64,000 nucleotides of DNA from Papaver somniferum (taxonomy: Eukaryota > Streptophyta > Magnoliopsida > Ranunculales > Papaveraceae), in the NCBI RefSeq assembly GCF_003573695.1, contig NC_039358.1, forward strand, positions 235,365,560 through 235,429,559, given 5' to 3'. The position numbers and the translations under genes are program-made. The notes beneath the pieces were generated by a model that worked only from the letters and a program-made list of their open reading frames with translations, was not told where the DNA came from and searched no databases. Of this stretch, positions 24,133 to 33,121 are shown piece after piece; the first letter of the stretch is position 1; each line of letters opens with the position of its first letter.

Positions 24133-24240
24133 ACAGGTAAAATAATGGTGTACGATGAACCAATCAAGTTGATGGAGAAGGACGGATCGTTGTTTAGTCA
24201 ACTGGTGAAAGAATATTGGTCACATGTCCATTCTGCAGGT
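24133..24240 (+). pseudogene. Fragment resembling the C-terminus of an ABCC (MRP-type) transporter
   Basis: The frame GKIMVYDEPIKLMEKDGS followed by LFSQLVKEYWSHV matches the end of the second nucleotide-binding domain of plant ABCC transporters, where (D)GKxxEYDxPxKLLE...SxFxKLVxEYxxR is standard. It is one short exon-sized piece bounded by a GT-like donor (GCAG|GTACAAG). No Walker A, signature or Walker B sequence is nearby. Lying inside the CACTA, it reads as a captured host gene fragment (transduplication). Family assignment rests on about 32 residues. Confidence 0.55.
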
Positions 24241-24880
24241 ACAAGTTACGCTAACTGTATTTTGTTGTGGCACGCACAGAGAATTATGTGATTGTATGAT
24301 AAGCTCTTCATAGAATTTATAAGCCACCAGAAACATTTGTATAGACTATAGATTAGATGGCGGAGCAATTGATCTGATAACCAACCAACTCATGCTTCTG
24401 ATAAAAATCCCCTTTATTTAGTATTAGTGATACCAAGTCTTAATTGTATCTTTCGCACAATTTTTGATTACATGTCAGTACTCCAAATTTTGTTTGTGTT
24501 TTGATTTCCTTCTTTGTGTTGAAGGATTGTGTGACCGATATGTCCATTATAAGGTCCGTACATGGAAATGTACTTAACCAATTATCATGTTTGGCTCTTA
24601 CATTTGGCCACCATCGCATGTTATACAATGCTGCCCTTCCTATTTTCTCAATTCACCTGACATTTGTAAGTGATTAACATCGATATTTACATAGCGTGGA
24701 TTCTTGGTCAGAATACACGGACAGTAGTGTGGTATATAAGCCTGAATATGATGACTAATCAAATAGCAAGGTTTCAAGAGTAGTTTATGATTTGTTAATT
24801 GGCTCTTGCGATGGAGTCCTGTGCGGAGAGTCCCCAGTGACTTCATAAGGTCGTATGTCAACCCTTATTTTTGCCTCTCC

Positions 24881-24970
24881 TACGAGGTTCTTGCTTTACT
24901 TTGATCTACATCGGTTTGCCACTTCTACGAGGTTCTTTCTTTACTTTGATCTACATCTGTTTGCCACTTG
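24881..24970 (+). repeat. 45-bp direct repeat, two copies
   Basis: TACGAGGTTCTTGCTTTACT with its continuation to GTTTGCCACT occurs at 24881 and again at 24926 with two or three differences. The rest of 24241-25403 shows no gene. Confidence 0.8.
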
Positions 24971-25403
24971 TTTTTAGTTTATTGGCTCTCGACTGACTAG
25001 TAAAAATGTTACGCAGTCTCTTTTAATATTTTGAATGAGAACTTCCTTGTTAAAAAACATAAGAGTTTTAAGTTAAAACTGTTGTATCGATAACAGTATG
25101 TTTGATAACACATAAATCCAGTAACATAAGAATCAAGAAAGATATGGGCCAATTCAGAAGCTTTTCTTCAGACATTGTCTGGTATTAACTTCTTTAATTG
25201 GTCGATTGTGTTCGCAGGAGGGTAGGCCAATGATATTCTCTATGAGCAACAAAATAAAAGGGAGGGGGGATTGGAGCTCACAAAAACTGCACTAGTTGAC
25301 ACTCACAAAATGGTCTCGACGAAAACCATTACCGACAAAGTATGCAGGGAAGGCTTCTCTAAGAGTCGCAAGCAAGTTGAATTTTTGTATTCTCCCCTTT
25401 CAG

Positions 25404-26000
25404 GTTGAGAAAGAGTTGGAAGTCGATGGAGAAAATATCTCAGAGAACTTAAGATGGATATCACACGGCCCACACTACGAGGTAACAAAATACACTGTAT
25501 ATCGCATCAATGGATATCTATTCCGCACAAGATCTCGTGATGGTAAAATTCACCAGAATAGTGGGGTTAGCGTTGCGGAAAATGACATGCACATATCTAG
25601 AGATGATGGCGTAACATATGGTAAAGCGTCTTATTATGGTGTCTTGCAAGAGATATGGGAGTTAGATTACTGCGAAAGAAAAATTCATCTATTCAAGTGA
25701 ATTTGGGTTGATAATAACCGTGGGGTCAAAAGAGATATTCTAGGCTACAACATTGTTGAGCTTACTATGTTGGGACACAAAGACCAGAAAGATAAGAAAA
25801 AGTCTATTGTTTTTGTGGTACCTCCCAAAAATTACAGAGATGCATATGATGATGGCAACGATGAGGAATTCAGTACAATAATTTTTTCTCGGAATGATAA
25901 TATCTTGCCGACTGTAGATCGACAAGACTTGGGTAAAGAATCCCGAAATAATTACTTCCGAACTGACTGCCGTGGTTTACTTATACGCAAGCCAAAGTGA
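25404..26000 (+). pseudogene. TNPD-type CACTA transposase, C-terminal DUF4216 part
   Basis: After a splice acceptor (CCCCTTTCAG) at 25403 the frame gives VEKELEVDGENISENLRW, then the DUF4216 hallmarks YEVTKYTVYRINGYLFRT, QNSGVSVAENDMHISRD, YYGVLQEIWELDY, WVDNNRGVKRD and LGHKDQKDKKKSIVFVV, ending at TGA 25998-26000. A TGA at 25698-25700 replaces the usual Cys codon of the FKCDWVDN motif. DUF4216 follows the catalytic and DUF4218 regions in intact TNPD; those are absent upstream, so only the tail survives. The element would need a transposase in trans. Confidence 0.85.
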
Positions 26001-26769
26001 CACCCTCTGGCAGGTACTGCAGTTGTATAAATCTGCATCTGGAATAATGAAATGCTGTATTAAGAGATTTCTTATAAATTTAATTGTATGTGTTCCAGAG
26101 TGGTTCATTGTGCTGTAATAAGCTTGTCTTTTTCTTCTTAATTTTTTCATAAAATTTAAGCTTGTTAATTACGTATTTTAGTGAATGCAGAGGTCATGCA
26201 AACATTTTATTGAGGTTCTCCCCAACCAGGTGGTAAACATTTTATTGTGGCTGTCAAGTTTCCAAATGAACTGAAGGCTATGGTCACATAGACAAAATCA
26301 TTGTGGCCATATAATAATCCTGCCAGAAAAAGAACTGGTGTAGCAATATGTTAATCTTTTGTCATGTTTTTTTAAAATGTATCCATTTCTAAAATGTAAA
26401 TGTTTAAAAAACCATGTACTATGGACACATAAACAAAAAGTGGCTAAATAAATATCTTTTCGTCACGGGTTGATAATTGTGTCTATTTCCATCCTACACA
26501 TTTGACACATACATAATTTCTAAATGTGGCCATATTCGCATCTATGGCTACATATGATGGGATAGACTGAAAAGTATGGCTAAACGATTCCCTATGGCTA
26601 CAGTTGATGGGTTTATGATTAAACCCATGACCAAATGGTGCATTATGGCTACAAGGTAACACAAAACGTGGCTATAGTTATGTTGATGACCAGTAGCCAC
26701 GCAAATAACCCAAAACGTGGCTAGGCTGTAAACCAAAAAATGTGGCCTATGTGAAGGTTTGTACTAGTG
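26001..26769. repeat. Right subterminal region of the CACTA
   Basis: GTGGCCATA, ATGGCTACA, GTGGCTA and GACACATA words recur on both strands up to the terminus. Related words (CATGGCCAT, ATGGCTAC, GGACACAT) fill 14760-15000 at the other end. Known CACTA subterminal regions are the binding sites of the accessory transposase. Matching motif sets at both ends support that these are two ends of one element. Confidence 0.65.
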
Positions 26770-26906
26770 TTTGGATCACTGTAATAACATTAATGTCCTT
26801 TTGAGGGATGAGCCTGGCGCTCGAGTCAGCACAGGCATCATCCTAGATGTAACCGTGAGTGGGAAAACTTTATAGTTTCCTAGACTCTTTTTCTTATAAA
26901 AAAAAA

Positions 26907-27470
26907 GTGTAGGATAACAACAAACAGTCAATTTTATTACATTCCAACACTATGTAACTAAAAATATACTGCAGTGAACTGTTTATATTCGGTCACTGAG
27001 TTTATATAGGAAGAGGAACCAACAAAGACTAATGCAGAAGCAGATGAATGGTGTAAGATATTAACATGGATAGAGGAAACAATTCAATTTTAATACATTC
27101 CAACACTATGAAACCTATTCTTAACCGCTTCTACATCCACAAAAACCTCACTCATGCTCCCTCTACCTGAAGGTAACTCTGAGAAACAATTAACTCCTAT
27201 CGAAATCACTGATTTCGTTAATCTAAGGTACTTGTTTATGATGATGACGAATGAAGTTGCGACGATTTGGTTATGGAAGATGTCAGTTCAGTTGTGGTGG
27301 ATTTGGTTCGTAAGATCAACAAACTTGGCGGCGGAAATGAAATTAAAATTAGGTTTCAGGAAACATGAAGGTCTCCAATTGGATTCAGATCTTTCTATTG
27401 GGATCGGGCTTTTCCAGTGTTTTAGGGTCTACCTGTGAGAGGGTTGTCTAATTGTCTAAGAACCGTTTTT
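26907..27470. other. Intergenic between LINE A tail and a TIR element
   Basis: The 94-residue frame at 27154-27438 has no family signature and I do not support it as a gene. A CAATTTTA(T/A)TACATTCCAACACTATG block occurs at about 26930 and 27086, suggesting a local duplication. Confidence 0.4.
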
Positions 27471-29001
27471 GGGGACCATAGTTTTCTTGGGGGACCATGG
27501 TTTTATTTTGGGTAAGACATTAGAAGTAAATGTAGGTCACATCTTATCTAGATATTTATATTAATACCTAAATTACCCTCTTGATTAATTTTGGGTAATG
27601 ATTAGTTAGTGCTAATAATAGTTTTGCATCAAAAAAGTGCTAAATAATAGTTATAATGATTAGTGAGATGATTAAGTTAAAGATAATTAATGAGATTAAA
27701 AAATTAGATGATTTTTTTTTAAAGAAGTAGAATTATTGAGAGAGTAAAGTCAGAGAAGATGAATAAGGAAAACATGAAAAACGATGGATTTTATCAACCA
27801 CAGCCCAAGGAAGGGTATTTGGGTACCCAAGTATGCTTCAAACTTAGATAATTAATGCTGGTTGAATTGCTCCAAATTTTCAAAAAAATGTAAATTTTTA
27901 GAGCAGATGTGAAGAACAGGTTACCAAACTCATCTGAAAGTGTAGTTCGGTTACTTTTTGCAAACACGCAGGTTATCGAACTCGCTCTTTAATGGAGGTT
28001 TTTAGTCGTTCGGTAAACAGACATGTTACCGAACTTTGTTTATAGGATTTATAGAATAGTTCGGTTTGTTCGCAAACTTTAACCCAACAAAATATCTAAC
28101 TGAACTCCACATTTATGCAATTAGTGAAGAGTTTGGTTTGTCAAGATTTTTTGTGAACAAACCGAACATAGTGGGACAAGTTCGGTTAAATTGAAACTCA
28201 ACATAGTAGGCAAAATAGCACAGTTCGGTTACATTGTAAAAAAAATTTCTTTTTGTAATATGGGTAAAGTTTGGTTACTAGATAGTTTTAGAAAATTTTG
28301 CGAACCAACCGAACAGAGTAGGCAAAGTTCGGTTAAATCATAACTCAACATAGTGGGAAAAATAACACAGTTCGATTACATTGTTTTTTTTTTTTGGTAT
28401 TATGGGTAGAGTTCGGTTACTAACTAGGTTTAGAATTTTTTTGGGACCAACCGAACACAATATATTAGTTTTCAATGAGGAGTTCGGTTAAAACTATTTT
28501 TTGCGAATCAACCAAACTCGGAGTTCGGTTACGAAAAATTAAATTCGTGATAACCGAAGTGTTCTTCGTATTCTTCGTGTAAGAATGTTCGGTTACAAAA
28601 CTAGTTTTTTTAAAACTAATCCTAACCGAACATGCCACTTTTAACTTCCATTTAAACCATATTTTGATGATTTCTACTCAATTTTCCTAATCAAAAATGA
28701 ATTAAAAAGATTGATGGGTTTTTCAATCGAACGAGGAACGTCCGGGAAAGAGAGAAGAAGAAGAGAATAATTTTTCTTTTTCAAAACTAAAAAATTTCGA
28801 TTCCCCTCCTTTGTTTTATTTTGATTGATATATTCATTTAGATTAGATGTATATGATTAGATTTATATAGTTATTAAGTTAATTTTAATATAAATTAAAT
28901 TAAAGGATAAATGTGTATTTATCTAACTTTAGAATACTCCTTATAAGTATAGGGAGGTTGGCCTAATAAGACCATGGCCCCAAAAAAACCATGATCCCTA
29001 A
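27471..29001. mobile_element. Non-autonomous TIR element (Mutator-like or MITE-like)
   Basis: Left end GGGGACCATAGTTTTCTTGG then GGACCATGGTTTTATTTTGG; right end, inverted, AGGGATCATGGTTTTTTTGG then GGCCATGGTCTTATT. The two ends match as terminal inverted repeats of about 40 bp with mismatches. No matching target duplication could be identified, so the superfamily is open. The interior is non-coding and includes a tandem array rich in TTCGGTTA. The window start resembles its left subterminal part. Confidence 0.6.
28160..28600 (+). repeat. Tandem repeat, about 145-bp period, TTCGGTTA/CCGAAC words
   Basis: CCGAAC anchors at 28162, 28309 and 28451 give periods of 147 and 142. Each unit carries AGTTCGGTTAAA, AACTCAACATAGT and CAGTTCGGTTACATTGT. 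Less regular TTCGGTTA copies extend from about 27950 to 28620. Confidence 0.75.
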
Positions 29002-29034
29002 AATATGATTAAGGGTCATGTGGGTTATTTCTAA

Positions 29035-29202
29035 GGGGTTCTCACATTGTGTGAGTAGCCATTCTAGGGATTATTCCACAAAAGGGAAAGCATTTCAACG
29101 GGGTTTCATTATTTGCATGGGGTTCTCACATTTTGTGAGTAGCTATTCTAGTGCTTCTTCCATAAAATGGAGAAGCATTTCAATGGGGTTTGTACTTTGT
29201 AC
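29035..29202 (+). repeat. 84-bp tandem duplication
   Basis: Units 29035-29118 and 29119-29202 both begin GGGGTTCTCACATT and run TGTGAGTAGC(C/T)ATTCTAG. They differ at roughly a dozen positions. The 81-residue open frame here is a by-product. Confidence 0.8.
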
Positions 29203-29238
29203 TAATTATTTCATTAATCTAAAAAAATTATTTACCGA

Positions 29239-29460
29239 TCAAAAAAAAGTAGACATGATATGATTCAATGTATCTGTTGCATTATCATTATAATATTCTC
29301 CTTCTACATCCATCAACAAACGCGAATCGATTATCTTCTCAGTTTTCTCTGGCATCTTGCAAAAGTTATGAATGTTTAAACCGTCTTTAAACATATCGTC
29401 AGTTGGTGTCTTTCCTGTAAACATCTCTAGCAATAGGATCCCATAACTGTACACATCACC
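29239..29460 (-). pseudogene. Kinase-domain fragment of an LRR-XII type receptor kinase
   Basis: The - strand reads GDVYSYGILLLEMFTGKTPT followed by DDMFKDGLNIHNF, kinase subdomain IX and what follows in EFR/Xa21-like receptors. An in-frame TAA lies directly upstream (29461-29463) and the frame ends at 29239 after an acidic stretch, before subdomain XI. Nothing kinase-like flanks it. It is about 75 residues of a roughly 300-residue domain. Same family as the ectodomain at 4.6-6.2 kb but opposite strand and 23 kb away. Confidence 0.8.
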
Positions 29461-30906
29461 TTAAGGTCACCAAATTCAGGATTTTGTCACAGGGAATACA
29501 TGTTACTGATAAGATTTGTCAAAGGTATAGCCTGTTGAAAAAACGTTGTCATTAATATTGTTGTAATTTTTGCAACGGTTTTTTCTGTAACAATTATTAA
29601 TTAAGGTCACAGATAATAAGCGTTACAATAATTAATAGCAACAATTGACCTAAATTTTTAGATTACGCCACGTGTCTTACTTGCCACAGTTATCTTAACG
29701 ATTTTAATTGTTACTCTATAATTACAACAATTTCGATGACGACACGTGTCTCATACTGTGACATATACAACAACAGTTAAAACTGTGAAATATTTTGCAA
29801 CTATTCGATTTGAAAATCCCAGGTTCAAAGATTAATAGAGTTAGATCCGAGTTTCTCATTCGGATGAACTGGTGATATATTGCAAGTTCGAAGATTACTA
29901 GAGTTAGCGTTTCTCAATCGGATGCACTGGAAAGGAAATATATCAGAATTGAACATCCCAGGTTCAAATATTACTAGAGTTAGACATGAGTTTCTCATTC
30001 GGATGAACTGGAGACGAAACTAATGAAAATGGGTAAAGTAAATATTACAGATTGTGAAAATGACCATATTACCCTTAATGGAAATTAGTGCAATAAATAT
30101 TATGGAGACTGTGAAAATGACCAGACTACACTTATCAAAAATAAGTAAACCAAATATTAGAGATTGTGAAAATAACCATATTACCCTTACTGGAAATTAG
30201 TGTAATAAATATCACGGAGACTATGAAAATGACCCAACTACCCTTTTAAAAAATAAGTAAATATTACAGACTGTGAAATTACCATATTATCCTTAATGGG
30301 GAATGTGAAAATGACCAGACCACACTTATCGTATGTAAGTAAAGTAAATATTACAGACTGTGAAAATCAGTTGTGATGGAGAAACATAGACGGAGGAGAA
30401 AGAGAGATGGTGCAGAGAAAGAAAAGCGTCGATGGTAGTGTTATAGAGAAAGGATAGTTATGTCTATTTCTAATAAAAAGTCTCCCGTCCACTTCACCTA
30501 GGTGAAAAGTTTACCTTTCCATCTGATTCGGGAAAAGTACCTTTTTGGCCAAATGGCCCATTTTCTGTTTTTTATTTTGGTTTTAGTGTTAACATCGAAG
30601 TATTGATTAGCATCGAGAAATTTAAACCTTTTTAATCCACATTACATTATGTGATATATTCTCTCTTTATTCACAAGTCATGTTTAAATTTATAAACCAG
30701 TCAGTTGATTATGTATATTGCCTCATTGTCAATGTTAGAATTGTCAACATACACCTGCTAACTTTCAGAGGTTAATTTTCAGAGTGTTAAAAAAATCAGA
30801 ATTGTTTTTATTTTGAGATATCTTGTTCTCAATCTAGCTCGCTTTTGTCTGAAGCATTTGCATGCCTAGGCTAAATTACAGAAGTCATCCTCTATCGCTA
30901 GATGTT
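29461..30906. repeat. Non-coding, with two short tandem arrays
   Basis: 29811-30010 holds three copies of a 62-70 bp unit built on GGTTCAAAGATTA(A/C)TAGAGTTAG and TTTCTCATTCGGATGAACTGG. 30054-30365 holds three copies of a unit of about 110 bp (anchors at 30054, 30165, 30273) built on GTGAAAATGACCATATTACC. No gene. 30820-30906 is homologous to 46610-46670 and belongs to the prolamin-like gene spacer. Confidence 0.65.
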
Positions 30907-30925
30907 AATCTTGATAGATATTTTC

Positions 30926-31594
30926 AGTGTTATAGGAAGTCTTATGTATGCCATGCATTGCACAAGACCGGAAATAGCTCAAGCAGTGGGAGTGTTATGT
31001 CATTTTTCAAGTAACCCAGGAGTTGAACACTGGAAAGAAATTTCAAGAGTGTTGGCTTACTTGAAAGGAACCATTGATTATGGTTTGCATTAACAAGGCT
31101 ATCCCGTTGTATTAGAAGGATACAGTGATGCTAATTGGAATAATGTAGAATCCAATTCCAAGTCGACTAGTGGATGCATATTTACATTAGGATCTGCTGC
31201 TGTGTCTTGGAGTTCCAAGAAGCAAACTTGTATTTCTGATTCAACAATGTTGTCAGAATTGATAGCACTTACGGTTGCATGTAAGGAGGCATAATGGCTT
31301 AGAAACTTATTTGAAGAGATCCCATTTTGGAAGAAGACAACTCCAACGGTCTTGATTGATTGTGATAATCAGGCTACGATTTTTAATGTCACTAACAAGA
31401 CATATAATGGGAAGTCAAGATATGCAAGTCTTAGACATCAAATTGTGAGACAACTACTCAAGAAAGGAGTAGTTTCGGTTAACTTTATTGAATCAAAGAA
31501 GATCTTGGAAGGCCCATCCACAAAGAGTCTACCAAAAGTAGTGTTTTCAATAAAATATGGGGAAATGGGACTAAGTTCTGTGAATGAAAGTTGA
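30926..31594 (+). pseudogene. Copia pol fragment, end of RT and RNase H
   Basis: GSLMYAMHCTRPEIAQAVGV (end of RVT_2) is followed by the RNase H part: [40 protein letters not shown] and CDNQATIFNVTNKTYNGKSR. Stops at about 31091 and 31292 interrupt the frame. Gag, protease, integrase and most of RT are absent. Confidence 0.85.
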
Positions 31595-32229
31595 TCACCC
31601 ATAGCAGAAACCCAACCTATGTTTTAAAATAGATAAACAAGGTTTAATGTGGTACCAACAAGTTATGGATGTGGTTATAGCACACTAATTATAAACTTCC
31701 CATTTCAAATTAGTGCAATGGTTCTGCAAGAAAAAAACGGATGGATGAAAATCCTTAATAAGTCTAACTTTTATCACAAGGTGTCTCGCAGAAACACCTT
31801 CGAGACTTACCTATATGAGTATGGAAATCAGGTCGTTTCCTAGGAGAAAAAGACCGTTCTCTGAGAGACTCATGAATACTGGATAAGCACATGGCCATTA
31901 ATGTGCTGGCTACAGAACACACAATCTCAGGAATCAGTATGTGTTGAGATTCCGGTTTTATCATATGGGGTACTTGGTTCAAGACTGGTTTCACCACTGA
32001 ACCCCAATAAGGCTTTGAATTTCTTACACTAAGTGAAGGTTCAAATCCAAAATATACCTTTCATTTATGTGATGTTTTCTACAAAGATGTTTATTTCCCA
32101 ACTAAGCCTAAACTATGTTGGCTTGATCCCACTCGGGTACGTAGGCAGTCACTTAGGTGATGCATCCACTCTGATTTAATTTTTTTTTACTTTATTTTGT
32201 GTTTTTTCAATTTTGAAAATAGGGGAGAA

Positions 32230-32751
32230 TTATAGATATTTTCAATATTGTTTGCCGCTATCCGGGGGGGTCCGGGGAAGCATAGGCCCTCCCGGCTTTT
32301 TCGGTTAATAAATTTCGGTTTTTCAGAAATTTCCAAAAAATGTGTCTGTTCCCATAGGGTTTCTTCAAGAGACACCATTAATTGATGTCTGTTGAAAGCC
32401 TCTGTCGTGATGGAAAGACATCACGAAAAGGCATGAATCCCTCTTTAAATAGGGAACGCTTTCTCCCATCTCAATAATTAAAAAAAAAAAAACCCTTTCT
32501 CTCTAAGCATTTTCAGAAACAAAATACTTTGTGTTCTTGGTTGGGTCAACGGAGTACAACTCTTGAATTCAACAACGTTGTTAGGGATTCATTGTATCCT
32601 GAAGGAAATATTTTTATGACCAATTGTACTCGCCAATTATTTGGAAAAGGTCGAAATAATTGCTTAAAAGAATCGTAAGGCCTTGAAGCTTGTGCTACAA
32701 CATTCCTTTCAATCTCTGTTTTCATCCTCTATTACCCTGTGTTTTCCAACA
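32230..32751 (+). repeat. 3' LTR of copia element 1
   Basis: Starts after the purine tract and ends CCAACA at the target duplication. TTTAAATAGGG (about 32443) could be the TATA region. The 3' part aligns with the LTR of element 2 (GGATTCATTGTATCCTGAAG versus GCTTTCATTGTATCCTGAAG), but the two differ widely, so neither insertion is recent with respect to the other. Confidence 0.7.
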
Positions 32752-32756
32752 AATCT

Positions 32757-33112
32757 TGCTAGCCTGGTTAGAGGGGCCTGATACAGGTGATTGATACAAG
32801 CTTATCATGGATGTACCGAGAACCGTCGACTGCGGAAGCCATGGGGCCCTCTACGGCAATGCGCATCCACCAAGAAGCGAATCAACTATGTTCTCAATCC
32901 CCTCGTCTTCAAAAGGGTGCTAAGATTCCATACTCTATCTGGAATATGGGTCACCAGCGTCCCATTCATTTACGCATAAAAGTGAACTTTGTAGAGTCAA
33001 ACTATGAATTGGTTGTTATGTGAGAAACTGGAGCAACACAATGAAACATTAAGGAGTCAGTTCAATAGAAAACTCCAACCAAAGGACTGACTATAATATT
33101 GTGTTTCAAAAT
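32757..33112 (-). other. 3' flank of prolamin-like copy A
   Basis: Homologous to 46670-46860 and 50980-51160: AAGCCATGGGGCCCTCTAC, CACCAAGAAGCG and CACCAGCGTCCCATTC blocks recur, as does the AATGAAACAT...CAGTTCAATA block. Together with 30820-30906 on the other side of copia element 1 it represents one duplicated spacer, split by the insertion. No gene of its own. Confidence 0.6.
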
Positions 33113-33121
33113 GTTAAGATA

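Larger units (their letters stand above)
14743..26769. mobile_element. CACTA (En/Spm-type) transposon, about 12 kb
   Basis: The right end reads TTTGTACTAGTG on the + strand, that is CACTAGTACAAACC inward, a typical CACTA terminus. The left end candidate at 14743 is TACTAGGACA, with the first base apparently mutated. Both ends carry many ATGGCC/ATGGCTAC/GTGGCTA words, as expected for subterminal transposase sites. Inside are a Transposase_24/DUF8039 gene (- strand) and a TNPD-like DUF4216 remnant (+ strand). The usual 3-bp target duplication cannot be confirmed (GTG before the left end, TTT after the right end). LINE RNase H-like sequence seems to continue at 26770, supporting insertion into LINE A. 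Confidence 0.7.
7880..26906 (+). mobile_element. LINE A (L1-type non-LTR retrotransposon), split by two insertions
   Basis: Order on the + strand: ORF1 with DUF4283-like region and zinc knuckle (8008-9322), APE-type endonuclease and linker (9724-10950), RT and zf-RVT (12448-14742), a short RNase H-like remnant (26770 onward) and a nine-base A run at 26898-26906 as the likely tail. Interruptions are an LTR-like 1.5 kb segment (about 10955-12447) and the CACTA element (14743-26769). Removing them leaves about 5.5 kb, a normal plant LINE size. The exact 5' end is uncertain. No target duplication was found. Confidence 0.75.
30912..32751 (+). mobile_element. Copia element 1, internally deleted, TSD AATCT
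   Basis: Flanked by AATCT at 30907-30911 and 32752-32756. The 5' end is only a stub (TGATAGATATTTTCA) matching the start of the 3' LTR (TTATAGATATTTTCA at 32230), then sequence jumps straight into the end of pol. After pol come about 635 bp of noncoding sequence, a purine tract (AGGGGAGAA) and a 3' LTR at 32230-32751 ending CCAACA. Shares its 3' half with copia element 2 (38585-39805). Confidence 0.8.

Noticed and set aside
14743..26769. A 3-bp target duplication for the CACTA
   Set aside because: GTG on the left and TTT on the right do not match under any placement I tried, so none is claimed.
27154..27438. 94-residue gene
   Set aside because: No recognisable motif and low complexity of context; kept only as intergenic.
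29461..29520. Intron boundary of the LRR-XII kinase fragment
   Set aside because: Read on the - strand, AACCTGATTT...CCTTAAGGTGATGTG lacks an AG acceptor at the right place and carries an in-frame TAA, so a broken junction is more likely than an intron.
32787..33023. 78-residue protein in the spacer after copia element 1
   Set aside because: The same sequence in the duplicated spacer at 46.7-46.8 kb is not open in this frame, so it is not conserved as protein.
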